The notes below the pieces were generated by a model, which was not told the DNA's origin, searched no databases, and saw only the letters and a list, made by a program, of their open reading frames with translations. Both the position numbers and the translations under genes were made by a program. 64,000 nt of DNA, from contig NC_133120.1 of assembly GCF_033568475.1 (NCBI RefSeq), positions 87,438,151 to 87,502,150 on the forward strand. The letters are read 5' to 3'. Of this stretch, positions 12,602 through 24,900 are shown one piece after another (the stretch's first letter is position 1; each line of letters begins with the position of its first letter). The DNA comes from Henckelia pumila (Eukaryota; Streptophyta; Magnoliopsida; Lamiales; Gesneriaceae).

Positions 12602-14038
12602 ATGGCGATGGGCAACAGGAGAATTGTGGCGGCATTGGCGATGGTGGCCGTTTACTGTGCTTGCATGGTGAGTGGGGACGAAGAGATTAAGGAGAAGAAG
12701 ATCGGCGGGAAGAGGGTGTGCGATCAGGGATGGGAATGCAAGGGATTCTCGGCATATTGTTGCAACCAAACCATTTCCAAGCTCTTTCAGACTTACCAGT
12801 TTGAGGATCTCTTCTCCAAGAGGAACTCTCCCGTTGCTCACGCTGTTGGCTTCTGGGACTACAAATCTTTCCTCTTGGCCGCCGCCGTTTATCAGCCGTT
12901 GGGCTTCGGAACCACCGGTGGCAAGCTCATGCAGATGAAGGAACTCGCCGCTTTTCTTGGCCATGTCGGCGCCAAGACTTCATGTCAGTGCCTGTTCTTT
13001 CTTCAAAATTCTAGCTACTTTTATGGCTTATGAAAATTTCTTTTGCATTTTACTTGTTGGAGATTCGTGTAGAGTGATAGGTGTATGTATGTATGAAGGG
13101 TGATATATATGCAGGTGGATATGGAGTGGCCACAGGTGGACCATTATCATGGGGGCTCTGCTACAACAAGGAAATGAGTCCTAGTCAAGATTATTGTGAT
13201 GACTACTTCAAATATGAGTATCCCTGTTCTCCTGGAGCACAATACTATGGTCGCGGGGCTATTCCGATCTACTGGTATCGGATATATACTATCGTTTTCT
13301 TTTTTTTTTTTTCTTCTTTTCGTTGAATGTTCGATCCACAGGACACTTGGGTTTTTGATCCCCTGCCATAGGACTTCAAATCATTTCAAGATTATCTGAT
13401 TTTATGGTTTCTAGTTGCTACTGACTTTGAGGGCTTCTGGCAAAGCTTACTTACACCAATGTGTTCAAAGTAATATATGTATGCTGAATGTAAATGTTTG
13501 ATGTAAATGTTGCCGTTTATATATATGTAGAAGGCTGCAAGATGCAGAGTTTTATACATAAAGATCATGTAAATGATCATGGAATTGAGCTGTGTGCATT
13601 GTTGAAAACTGCATCTTTTCTTGTTTCAGGAACCATAATTACGGAAAAATAGGTGAAGACATCAAGGTAGATCTGTTGAACCATCCGGAGTACCTCGAAC
13701 AAAATGCCACAGTGGCCTTCATGTCTGCTATGTCCATGTGGATGACCCCGAAGAAGAAGGGGCAACCTTCAGCACACGACGTTTTTGTCGGAAACTGGAA
13801 ACCCACGAAAAATGACACCATGGAGAAACGAGTTCCTGGGTTTGGCACGACGATGAATGTTTTGTATGGTGATCTTATTTGCGGGCAAGGTGAGATTGAT
13901 CCAATGAATGTACTAGTATCTCATTACCTATATTACCTGGACTTGATAGGAGTTGGGCGTGAGGAGGCAGGACCCCATGAAGTGCTCTCTTGTGGCGAGC
14001 AGATTGCTTTTAACCCATCCTATAAGTCGTCCTCTTGA
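12602..14038 (+). CDS. Chitinase-like protein (CTL1/POM1-type, GH19 fold), copy B
   Basis: Tandem paralogue of the gene at 7348-11047. Exons: 12602-12983, 13115-13274, 13630-14038; 951 bases, 316 residues. Exon 2 (160 bases) and exon 3 (409 bases) have exactly the lengths of copy A, and intron phases are the same. The N-terminus MAMGNRRIVAALAMVAVY looks like a signal peptide. The first GH19 catalytic Glu is replaced by Val (GHVGAKTSC), and the second is retained (CYNKEMSP). Predicted glycosylation sequons include NQT and NAT. Introns are short (131 and 355 bases), against 1568 and 1184 in copy A. Expected role: apoplastic or Golgi-transit factor in cellulose/cell-wall assembly, not a defence chitinase. 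A single-residue difference in the leader (MAM) makes either Met a possible start. Confidence 0.93.
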
Positions 14039-14832
14039 ATTGGGGCTCTGTAATACAGCTATGTATATTGTAAGAAGAAGAGCAACATGTGATTCAATTG
14101 TGCGTTGTTATCGTCTAGAGACGAAGATTTATGTTGCTCTGATTGTCTGTGTTTACCTGTTCTGAAAATATAAGTTTGGTCTTTGATGGATTTGTATTCG
14201 AATTGCATCAGTCTGCTTGAGTTGTTCTTTTTGCAACAAAATGGAATTATGTGCTTATGATAGGTGTCAATCGAGAGCTTGGTGTGAAAGTACCATTTTG
14301 CAATCATAAAATCGTAGTTTCCATTTAGGGTGTTATCAATTTTTTTTTAAAAGAAAATGAGCTTCAGCAGACTCATGCATGATGAAGAACAGAGCTTTAT
14401 TATGCTCGGCTGAACTTAATAGAGTTGATTCCAAAACATTTTTGGACAATATTCCATATAATTTTTGAAGTAAAAGATTTGGCATCATCAAGACTTCAGA
14501 TAGTTGAGCTAAAAATTTCAGTCAGGAGACCCCCATCTCAAACGTGAAAGCAAGGGGGCTATAAAATATTCGTTCCCAATAATTATAAATGTAAACATAC
14601 AAAATTCAAAGACATTACATTTTCCTTCAGCAGAAGCTAAGCCCAGAAAATATGGCGAACGGGATGAAAAAGTGTGTATCCTGTCCACAAGCGATCACCT
14701 CTGCTCAATAATCGAAACGCAAAGTATTTGAAAAATAGAGGGATGTAGCTTCAGCCAAAAGATAGATGAGTCTTTTTGCGGGTGTATCATAGAACTCCAT
14801 GGAAATTAATTAAAAGCCAGCCCATTATGCCT
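14039..14832. other. Convergent 3' UTR spacer
   Basis: Lies between the stop of chitinase-like copy B (plus) and the stop of Gemin2 (minus). It presumably contains both 3' UTRs and poly(A) sites. No other gene is seen. Confidence 0.6.
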
Positions 14833-17785
14833 TCACTTCTCTGACTGTCCAAAGTACCTGCCTGAAATTGTTGCAAGAATATTTAGCATGACAACTTCAT
14901 CATCTGCATATGCTTTTGCAGCTCGTAAACTTGCACATTTTCTAAGTAACGACCGAAGAGATGCACTTGTGTCAGCATCAAGAGGACCATCAACAGCGAC
15001 ACAAAGAGCAAAGAGCCATAAACAATCATCGCGAGGTAATGTGCTTCTTTTCTCAATTAAACTTATACGCTTTTTTAACATTGATGTTCGAGCTGCTGAA
15101 TCCATTTCTAAAATTGAAGATAGGGCCAGGCAGTCACTTGTTGTACTGGGTGGTTCTTCCAGTGCATGTGGGGAGGAAGAAGCTTCAGATGGGCAGGAAT
15201 CATATCCAGATAAGGAACTGTTCAAGTATTCCATTATAACTGACTGAAATTCGATAGAATTTTCTGACTTAGAACCCTGAAGGTCGAGCTGCGAAAAACC
15301 CTGCAGTAAGGGAATAAACTGATTCAGGTCAATGGCATGTACAAGTTTCACGGCTAATTTGGTGTGAAAGACCACTCTGTTTTGTTTGGGGGCTCAAGTA
15401 TCGCTCCAGTTATAGAACACCAAACAAAAACATAAATTACAGGGAAAGGTCGTTCCATGAAAAGTGAATTGTATCCATCTTTTCCCATAAATCATCCCAA
15501 AATAAGTAGCCTTAAGAATAGAGAAATTATTGTGCAATGACGAAAAAAGTAAATGAATAGACTTCTAATAATTTTAATAATCATATAGGCACTCTTGCAG
15601 ACTTCAAACTGACTACAGTAGATCTGTAAGGCTTAAAAGTTAAAACTTCAAAATTCAGATTTCAGTTGTTCAGCTCATTTAATCAAGCATTGTTTCTTTC
15701 AAGTTGCCAAGAAATCTAACCAATGTGAAAACTTAAAAATGAAACGCCATCTCAAGTTTCAGGAGTACTGAAAGTGATATCTTGCATGAGTTCAAGAGAC
15801 AAAGAAATACCAACGCACAGGAGTCATTCACATCTGATTCTCATAGAAACAAATGTATATACAGACCTAGGCAAAGACAAGATAAAGGTACAAAATGAAA
15901 TATACCAGTCTAAGCTCTGAAAAATAAGCAAGAAAGCTGTCTTCCCACTGTTTGAGAGGCAGTAAGTTATCTGGACAATCCATAATTTCAGGAATTTGTG
16001 GCATATAAATAGTCTGTTCTTTTCCAAGTTCACTTTTTTCAATCTTGGCAATTGTAACGTCCGGAATTTGCGAAGCTTCCCACCTAAATAGAAAAAGCAG
16101 CCTCATAAGTAAGATCCCAGAACTTTCATGCTTCACTGGTAGTTGTCAATTCATTAAATGGGCCGAGTCTTTCTTTAGGTATAATCATTATTATTTATGC
16201 ATTTAAGAACCACTTTCAAGTCTTTTATATTCCCAGCTAATGTTAGGCTAGCTAGGTCTAAGTAAGAGTAACCAACGCTTCCAATAGTAGTCTGATTTGG
16301 TAAATAAATGATATGGTCCTTGCACTCTGAGGTATTCATCACTCTCTTTCCTATATTACTGATTGATCAGCTTGGGTTTTAGTCCGATACAAAATTTTCC
16401 AACGACAAATTTCTTCATCTCCAAACAAAATTTGCCCGATAAATCAGGTGAAATGCATGTCACCTTTAGCAACATTTTCGCGAAAAAGAAATGCATAAAT
16501 CATCTTAGAGACGGTTTTTGTAAGAAAAAGAAATTTATGTACCTCTGCAACAGAAACCTCAAAGCCCTCAAAATATAAGATCGAAGAAAATTATAAGAGA
16601 ATCACACCTTACACGCCTAAGGTATTCCAGTCCATCTTGTGGAGGGCCAGAATCAAAATCAGGTTCTCCGGTAACCAAAAATGCAGGCTTCTGAATGCTA
16701 CTGTAGTCTTCATCACTACTATAAACAGGGCTGTACTCTTCTTCTGCACCCGAGCTGCGTATTTCATCATTGACAGGGAGACAGCATGTAGAGTCTAAGT
16801 GATCAAGATGTTCACTATTATTGTCTGGAGGATGGCAGCACTCTTCACCTGAAACAAATGAAGATTTCAAGAAACTTTATCAAAATTTCACGACAGTAAG
16901 AAGAAATGAAGAAAGATAGATGATTATAAAATAATGGTCTTCTAAGGTGTTCATTCTCACCATCAAATGCCAATTCATTCATGAAACGACTACTCAACAC
17001 TCAAACCAATCCAGTGTACCGTCACTTATTTTCTTCAGTTTCACAATTGAAATCATCAAGGACCTCTCGAGTTACAAAATACTTCAAGTAAGTCAAACAA
17101 AATAAACTGTGACTAAGGAAAGCTCATTTAACAACTATTTGGATCAATTACTAGTTACACCATAAAATGAAAATCACAAGAAAGAAGCCTATATAGGGAC
17201 AACATACAAGAAAATATCTGATCACCAAATGGCCAAGAGTAAAACTACATGAATCGGGAAAGAGTAGCAAGCAGTAGAAGACATAACAAGCATACCCATA
17301 GACGTGGGGGGAGTAGAAGAAGCCTTTTGGAACTGTGGCCGAGGATCAAAATCAAAGCAAATGGTAGGCTCGAGATTATTATCAGAATGAAGCAGGTCAT
17401 CATACTCCAGAGCCACCGAAGGACAGAGCCCACAATAAACTTCGAGCCACTTCTTCTGTTGGCCGTTCAAATCCTCAAACCTCAGTGCTTCCATCTCCTT
17501 TCTGGGATAGACAAGTCCCTTCTTCTCCTCCTTTTCAAAGGTAATAATACAGCTCGCCGTGTCCTTGTTCTTCCTATGCTTCGCTCGTCGCCGCCTGGGT
17601 TTCTTCTCTGTTTCCCGCAGCTCCTGAATATTCTCATGTGTATCATCGTCACTGAATTTGCCACCGGGAAATCCAATCAGCCCAGCATCTTCGATCAAAT
17701 ATATAGGTTCTTGAATTTCTGATACACCATCGGAAAACTGTTGCTCCGAGAGACTTCCGTCAGCTGAGACTGAGACTTCCGCCAT
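14833..17785 (-). CDS. GEMIN2: Gemin2 / SMN-interacting protein 1 family (spliceosomal snRNP assembly)
   Basis: Gemin2 holds the Sm-protein pentamer during snRNP assembly. Exons: 17296-17785 (ATG at 17785), 16608-16848, 15906-16083 and a last exon of about 14833-15376. The first three join cleanly (phases 1, 2) and give 303 codons. The N-terminal third is acidic and then basic (KKPRRRRAKHRKNK), followed by RKEMEALRFEDLNGQQKKW. The family signature starts at GLEYLRRVRWEASQIPDV, followed by LKQWEDSFLAYFSELRL. The last exon carries the helical C-terminus (WLFALCVAVDGPLDADTSAS, then DDEVVMLNILATISGRYF), matching the human protein's end. Exon 3 closes in phase 0 at its GTATAT donor, but the last exon needs two carried bases at its CAG acceptor. 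A small exon or alternative donor in 15377-15905 is therefore unresolved. Confidence 0.85.
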
Positions 17786-18640
17786 CAGCGTCAGAGAAGA
17801 GAAGAGAACCGAATTAATATGTGATTCCTAGGTTTAAGCTTACACAAATTCAATATTGCAGTTCAATTTTTTTTTCACTCATTTTCCTTTGATAAATAAA
17901 TACGCGTTATTAATTATTTTATAAATGTAAAATTTATAGTATTTTAATTTATAAATAAAATTAATTTTTTTACCTAGTGAAAAACTCACGTGATACCGTC
18001 GGTATCACAAACTATCTCCCACAAAACATTGATCTAATCCATCTTATGAAAAAAAAAATATATGTCCGAGGATCAAATAACGTAAAAAAGTTATCATGTG
18101 TGTGAAGGTTAGTATTGTTGTTTCACGAGATTTGTCAACACTTTTTTAGATTATCCATTTTCTTTGAAAAATTGATAGTTATGGTTAATTATCTACGAAG
18201 TTAAGAATGATTTAATAAAAACCCATATAGATGTAGATATCATTACAATATGGGAGATACTTCAAAAAAATCTATGTTGTGTGATGTTTGGTATTATAAA
18301 ATATTTAAACTATTGAGTAGAATTTTTTTGGCATTTTTCATGTGATAGGTTAACATTCGTTGATACATATTCAAATCTAGAAGTTTAGGGATGAGATACC
18401 GAGCTAAAATACCGATTTTTCGGGATATCGTACCGAACTTTTTTTGAAATATAGACACTTTTTTGGTATATTGAATTTTTTTTTTTTTGGTAATCTATAT
18501 GGTATCAATATAGATTTTTTCCATACCAACATTTCAGAATTTTGATATCGGTATCAGTATGAATTTTTTTCATGCCAATATTTTTTATACTGTATACCAA
18601 AAACCCACCCTCACGGCCAAAAAAAAAATCAAAATAGATG
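17786..18640. other. Intergenic spacer with first copy of a diverged direct repeat
   Basis: Upstream of Gemin2. No gene is seen. 18081-18338 matches 20126-20314 in the same orientation (GTGTGTGAAGGTTAGTATTG; TAGATGTAGATATC; ATATTTAAACTATTGAGTAG), with about 65 extra bases in the left copy. Around 18387-18613 several GGTAT/ATACC motifs and the ends TAGGGATG and CCACCCTCA hint at a small hAT-like element, but no target duplication supports it. Confidence 0.5.
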
Positions 18641-20060
18641 TCTGATAACCACATTTTGCGTGCATTATTTTGTGTAATTTTATGTCTAGTTTGCATTCAT
18701 TCATATTATATGTGTTTTTAGGTGATTTATTGATTATATGTCATTTCACTCTTCGAATTAATTTTGTAGATAAATGGATTTTGAAGAATGAATTACAGAG
18801 CAGCCATGATACAAAAATTATTTTTTATTCTAGATTGATCCAAATCCGATCTGCACCGTACAAATTGAAGTTCAATATGTTTTGAAGCTGCTCTCCAAAT
18901 TTCAGATCAATCCGACGGCTAAAACTCGAGATATGATTTTTTTCAAGAAAACTGCGCGCTGATAAGGAAGTATGTACGGACCCCATGTATGGGTCTTGAT
19001 AATGGACCGTGCATCTTCGTAAAAAGATCGGCGTTCAAGTTTATTGCACAGACTTATGCACGGACCCTGGATACGGACCCTTATCCGGGGTCCGTGCATG
19101 TCGCAGAATTTGAAAAAGAATATCGCGCAGAATTTGAAAATTTCGGAACTCTTTTATTTTGGGCAATATTGGACACCTAGTTGGGGCGTAAATAAGGTGT
19201 TTTTGGCAGAGAATATAAAAAAGAGAAAGGATCTCAACTTTGAGAGGACTTTTGTCAAATTTTCGAACGACGGCTAGGGCGAACACTTGGAGATTGAAGA
19301 ACGCTCCATTCGAGTTTTTCTTCTTTTTTTTTTTAGATTATAAAACTTTTGTTTGAATATTGTTTTCAATTATTGAGTAGTTTTTATTCAACCAAGATGG
19401 CGAGATTGAGCCGAACAATTTTATGTCGAACATTTGGATTTTGATTTGCGATTTTTAGATTTTTATCAATATTATTGATTGTTGGATTTATATTTTGTTC
19501 TTGTGAATAATCTGATCAACTATTTACTTGTTTATTAATTGATTTCGAGTTGACCGATTAGGAATTGATTTCGATCGCTCCAATAATTGACATATGGTTA
19601 ACCGAATAGACATGTATCCGATTTCAGTATGCCGTTTAGGTGAAAACTGAATTCTCATAATTCCCAATGCATTTGAATTTGATTAAAATTATGAAAATTA
19701 ATCCGTCAATATTTGAATATGTTTAATTGTTCTAGAAATAGACTGTTAAATAAATTAGGAGAATTCGCCGTGATTTAAGATTAAATCTGGATCTTGGATT
19801 TGCCACATGTTTGCATAATTTGTTTGGTGCCTTCGTGTGTCTTGGTTGTCTCTATTTAATTGAATTTCTTCTTCTTCTTCTTCTATTTTACTTTTTATTT
19901 TATTTTAGTAATTAATTTTTTTGTTTAATTCATCGCAACATTTTTATTATTATGTCTAGATTAAGTTAAATAATTAATTTTTGAGAATTGACTACAGTCT
20001 CTGTGAGATCGATACTTGGGCTCATTGTCCAGTTTCTATAACTTGATCTGGTACGTTTGC
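18640..20060 (+). mobile_element. Old LTR relic related to the Tat/Athila-like LTRs at 29295-54654, opposite orientation
   Basis: Read on the plus strand it follows the complement of the later LTRs. There is a TG-starting end near 18640. At 18795-18945 the complement of the relic carries TAGCCGTCGGATTGA, CTGAAATTTGGA and GCTTCAAAACAT in the same order as 30410-30460. An end-like stretch, CTCTGTGAGATCGATAC, lies near 20000. A hairpin (GCACGGACCC with GGGTCCGTGC) sits at about 19054-19099. No PBS or internal region follows, so it is probably a decayed solo LTR. Confidence 0.5.
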
Positions 20061-20125
20061 CAATATAATTTATTTAAACTGAATTTAAGCCGGTCAATGT
20101 CTTAATCGAAAAAATATGAAAACTA

Positions 20126-20314
20126 ACGTAAAAACCTATAATGTGTGTGAAAGTTAGTATTGTTAATTATCTACAAATATAAGAATGATCCAATCAAAAC
20201 CATTATAGATGTAGAAATCGTTAAAATACGCTAGATACTTCAAAAAATATACGATGTATGAATGTTAGTATATAAAATATTTAAACTATTGAATAGATTT
20301 TTTCAAGCATTCTT
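20126..20314. repeat. Second copy of the diverged direct repeat
   Basis: Same-orientation match to 18081-18338, about 2.0 kb apart, bracketing the LTR relic. It could be flanking sequence duplicated with the relic or an unrelated dispersed repeat. Confidence 0.55.
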
Positions 20315-20609
20315 TCACTCCAAAAAACACTTTATTAAACTAAAATAAGTTATTTTTAAAATTATAAATTTATATTGTTTTAAGTGTTTTTTTAAGTAAT
20401 TAAAATCTAGAACACCAAAAATAAAGTTAGAAAAATATTTTTTATTTATTTGTCCAAACATAAAATTATTACAACTTTTATTTAAAAAACTTGTAAAATC
20501 CAATTTAAAAAACTACTTTTCGAAACTAAATTCTTCTTGTCCCAAACGAACTCAGTGTTGACTTTTAAAAAGTTGTGGCACCCTCCCCTTATCATATGTT
20601 AAATGTAAT

Positions 20610-21167
20610 ATTGATGCGGTCTTTCCAGACGGTGCAGGGGTTATTGGTTTTGATATGGTACTGCAAGATGCTTCTGGTGTATGTATAGAATGTCGGTCTT
20701 CTGTCTTTCATGGGAGGTTGCCTGTTTCTGAAAGTGAAGATATGAACATCCTGAAAGCTTTCTCTTGGGTGCGCAATTTGAAGTTTCAAAAAGTGATCTT
20801 TGAATCGAACTCGAAAAGTGTGGTTGATGCATTTGGATCATAGGTAAATGATTTGTCCGAACTCGCTTCTATTATCTCTCAATGTTAGTTGATCATGAAT
20901 GCAAATCCTGAGTTCGTAGTGCGGTTTGTGCCAAGAAAAGCAAATAAAATAGCTCATGTTTTGGTTTGTGCCAAAAAAAAGCAAATGAAATAGTTCATGT
21001 TGTTGCTAGGAATGCACACTGTTGTCCGAGTCCTAGTGTATGGGTTGAGGCACTAATGTCTGTGGTGACCTTTCTCACTCTCTTATATACTCGGTTTGAT
21101 CATGTTAATATAATAAATTGATCGTGTTTGCTTAAAAAAATAAAAATAAAAAAAGAAAAGAAAAAGG
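20610..21167 (+). pseudogene. 3' end of an L1-type LINE: RNase H-like domain plus A-rich tail
   Basis: Translation from 20610 gives an RNase H-like (RVT_3) domain. NIDAVFPDGAGVIGF is followed by GVCIECRSSVFHGRLPVSES, AFSWVRNLKFQKVIFES and, after a stop at 20840, FVVRFVPRKANKIAHVL. The first Asp (NIDA) is kept, while the second reads ESNSKSVVDA where ESDS is usual. The frame is broken by stops and by a 38-base duplication (20923-20960 and 20963-21001). The A-rich stretch at 21133-21167 is the expected LINE tail. No upstream reverse transcriptase is present: a 5'-truncated, dead insertion. Confidence 0.75.
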
Positions 21168-21933
21168 GTTTATCCCTTGTACGAGTTGTATCCAATATTA
21201 TACAGCAAAATACAGCTCAAAAATATGCTTTGAATGGGATGAATTCCATAGTTACTTCAAGCAAAAACTTGCAAGCATTCACCCAAGAAAAGCGAAAAAA
21301 CAAAATTAGAATCAGAAGTTGAAATAAAAGAATGAAAATTATAATATCCTGCATTTCTCTTCTATCTTTATCAATTCACAGCATAACTATTTTTTCTATA
21401 TCTAATTATTTTAAAACTTGGGTCAAATATAAAGTGATATTGAACATAATCCGGTAACTCCGAGAAAAGTAATCAGCATGTAAAATGGAGACTACAAGAA
21501 AAATAGATTATTTCATACTGAATAAATCAGAGCACAAATATAAAAAGTGCAGAGAAACACAAAGAGCGCCCAAATATAACGAGACTTGTTACTCGAGGGG
21601 GGTGAAGGGAATCGAGTAATTTCAAAATTCACTCGGGAAAAGAACTTATAAGAACATATCGTCTGTATTTAAAATCTGAAAGCAAAAGCCAAAAGCAGAA
21701 TCTTTAGTGTCGGGAGAACATCAAATTCCACATTCCGTTGAGGATTCATAAGACATCACTGCCATAATGCAATATCGGCAGACCACCGTACTAAACAAAC
21801 CGACCAAATCACTTGGAACAATACAAAATGTCTCAAATCCAGGAAAAAACGAACTCATAATTTTCAGCAAGAACTTTCAGGTGAACAGCTCTGTGCAAAA
21901 CTTAAAAGAATTCAAACACAACAAGTAACGGTG
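21168..21933. other. Spacer and 3' UTR of the PTI1-like kinase gene
   Basis: No separate gene is seen. The right part is presumably the 3' UTR of the minus-strand kinase gene. Confidence 0.5.
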
Positions 21934-24900
21934 CTAAATCTCCGGAGCAGGGGCAGGCGACTTCAACAGTGGCTGCATAGCCTTCACAACAATGCTCATA
22001 TTCGGTCGAAACTCAGCTTCATATTGCACACATAATGCTGCCACAGCGGCAAGCTGGACAAAAAAATTCATGATATTTTTAATTTCTACAGTTCTTTTTT
22101 ATAAAAACGAAATTATTACCAACAAAATGCACAAGAGAGAGGGGTAGGGTCACCTTTGCAACTCCTTTCGGAGGATAGTCGCCCTTAAGTTTTGGATCAA
22201 CGCATTGTTTCACTTTGTCTTCGCTCAATCTTGGAGTGGCCTAAAAGTAAAAGAAAATACATTTTAAATGTGTACAATTACAGCAGCAACTTGGGATGGA
22301 GACAGCAGAATAAAGTTAGGGAAATCACCCAAGTAACAAGACTCTGCTGACCACGAGGCATCGTGTGGTCAACAGGCTTCCTTCCGGTCAGAAGTTCTAG
22401 CAGAACAACACCAAAGCTATATACGTCACTCTTTTGCGTCAACTGCCCTGTCATTGCATATCTGCAAAAAGTTCAAGAAAAAACCATTAAATTATTTTCC
22501 CTCAAATAAATTAATAGAGGAACAGGTTGTTCGATTCAAGCGGATTGATGTTTAAAGAACAGAACTGGAATTGTTCACGAGTTTTACAAGACAAGCAACA
22601 AGTTCTTACATTAGCATTACCATCTATTTTAGCCTCTACATGAGCATATCTAGAATATATCCATTGGCAACTTGGTATACATAATTACACCTGGTGCTTC
22701 TGATACCATCTACTATAAGCAGCTGGAACTTGTTTTATAATACACAGCTGGTGTGCATTAGGCCTAAAGAGCTTGCAAATCAAACAATTTCCATTGATAG
22801 AACAATTGTTCAGATTAGATTGAACATGACAGCAAGCAAACGGCATCACATAAAATCATGAGGACGTGGTCAACAGAAGAAAAGAAGGCACAGTGCAATT
22901 GAAGTTTTTATAGTGCAACTACAACAGAATCAATTCTTTAAGCTTGACGTTCCATCAGTATAATTGGATACAGGGAAAATTTTCACACGGTTGGAAGATC
23001 CGAGGCAACAGGCTTGGTTTTGTGTACTGAGCACTTCAAAAAAAACCAAAAACTAACCATGTCAAATCCAAAAAAAAAGTTTGCGTACCACTCTAGAAAT
23101 TACAATATAAACAAAACTTTAGAATCAAGAAGGAAATATGCATGCGTTTCCAAAGTAAGGACTGTGTCGATTAAATAAACCAGATACATGACCCACGAGC
23201 TATCTGAAGAAAATCTTCAGGCTCGATGCAGCTATCACAATTCACAAGGTGATTTAATCTCTGATGAACATACACCTCGTGACACCCAATTCAATAAAAA
23301 GCCTTTCAAGTGGCATGAGCCAATGAAACAAGTATACAAATATGAACAGAAACATTGTTCGCCTAAATGCAATATATAACATTTCACCCCATTATTCTTG
23401 GACTTCATAAAGGGGAATGCTAGGGTATATACTGAAAAGGAATAATCAAGCAACACATAACAACCATCAAGCCGATGCATGAGCTATTATCTACACAACA
23501 ATTCTGTTCCCAACAAACAAGTTGCTCTCAAGTTGATTCAAATGAGATCAAGTCAGCTCGTTCAATCCCAGCATCCTACAGACTACTACTTCAACCAGGA
23601 AAAACAAACAAAGAAAACCCGTGCTTAAACTTCACAAATTAAATTGCTGTAAATATCAAATTGGATTTCAAGGCACGATTTAAGGTGAAATATAAGGACT
23701 GCATGTTGAGACATCCTATACGTCAGAACCACCTAATGATAGACAAATGAGTCAGGAAAGATTACTCTGGTGCGTGATAGCCAAAGGTTCCAAGAACTCT
23801 AGTGGAATGAAGGCGAGCAGCCATGTCAGGGGCCTGATTTGAAAGGTTAAAGTCTGCAATCTTGGCTTTGTAATCTTCAAACAGAAGCACATTGCTGGAT
23901 CTGATATCTCTATGAATTATTGAAGGATGCACTCTCTCATGCAAATATTCAAGTCCCCTTGCAGCATCAACAGCAATTCTTACTCGTTGCATCCAGTCAA
24001 GTACAGGACCAGGTTGCGCCCCTTGTACCCCTTTCCTCCCTGTATATGCAATAAAAAAAGTGATCTTGGTTCGCAAACCACATCCAAAACCAAATCAAGA
24101 ACATTCTGATTTACATACCATGCAAGATGTCATGAAGAGATCCCATAGTTGCGAATTCATAAGCCAAGACACGGAGATTGCCATCAACACAATAACCAAG
24201 CAATTCAACAAGATTTTCATTCTTCAATTCTGACACCATGGAAACCTAGGAAGGTATTAGTAGCAACAACACTGGTCAACAAACATCAAAAGAGAGAAAC
24301 AGAATCTTCAGGGTGGCATCAAATTCCCAAAAGTTCAGCATACCTGAGTTAAGAACTCATTGTTTGAATCAGGCTCAGATGACACATCGAGCTTCTTGAC
24401 AGCAACCTCCTTGCCATTGTTTAACTGTGCAAAGTACACTCTTCCGTAAGATCCTTCACCAATTAAGGCCTTTGATCCAAAATTATCAGTCTTCTCTTTT
24501 AGTTCCTCTATAGACATTTCAGGAACCTCAATTGGAGGTACAGACTTCTGAACTTCAGACCTCACAGGAGCTGTTACCCTCGAGCCTCTTTGATTTCCTG
24601 ATTTTTACACAGCATAGATGAAGTTGTCAATGCCAAACACCAAGAAGAGACAATTGTTGTAGAGAGAATAATTAACCATTGGTGAATAGGTGCACATTCA
24701 ATTTTACATGAGCACTACTCAGTTCATCCCTTTGAGTGCAGATCAACATTTTCATCAACATCAATAACGAGTAGCTTCATTTCTTTCGTATCGTCAGAAA
24801 AAAATATATAAAAGAAATTTTCATTCCATTCACGAAATAAGGAGAAAAGACAAAAACTTACCATCAGTGTGAGTCCTTGGGCTCTTAAGATGCTCATTTT

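Noticed and set aside
12584-12964. 126-codon open frame antisense to chitinase-like exon 1
   Set aside because: Exact shadow of a conserved exon; no domain or independent signals.
18387-18613. Small hAT-like element with GGTAT motifs
   Set aside because: Ends are only loosely alike and no 8-base flanking duplication was found; mentioned only as a hint.
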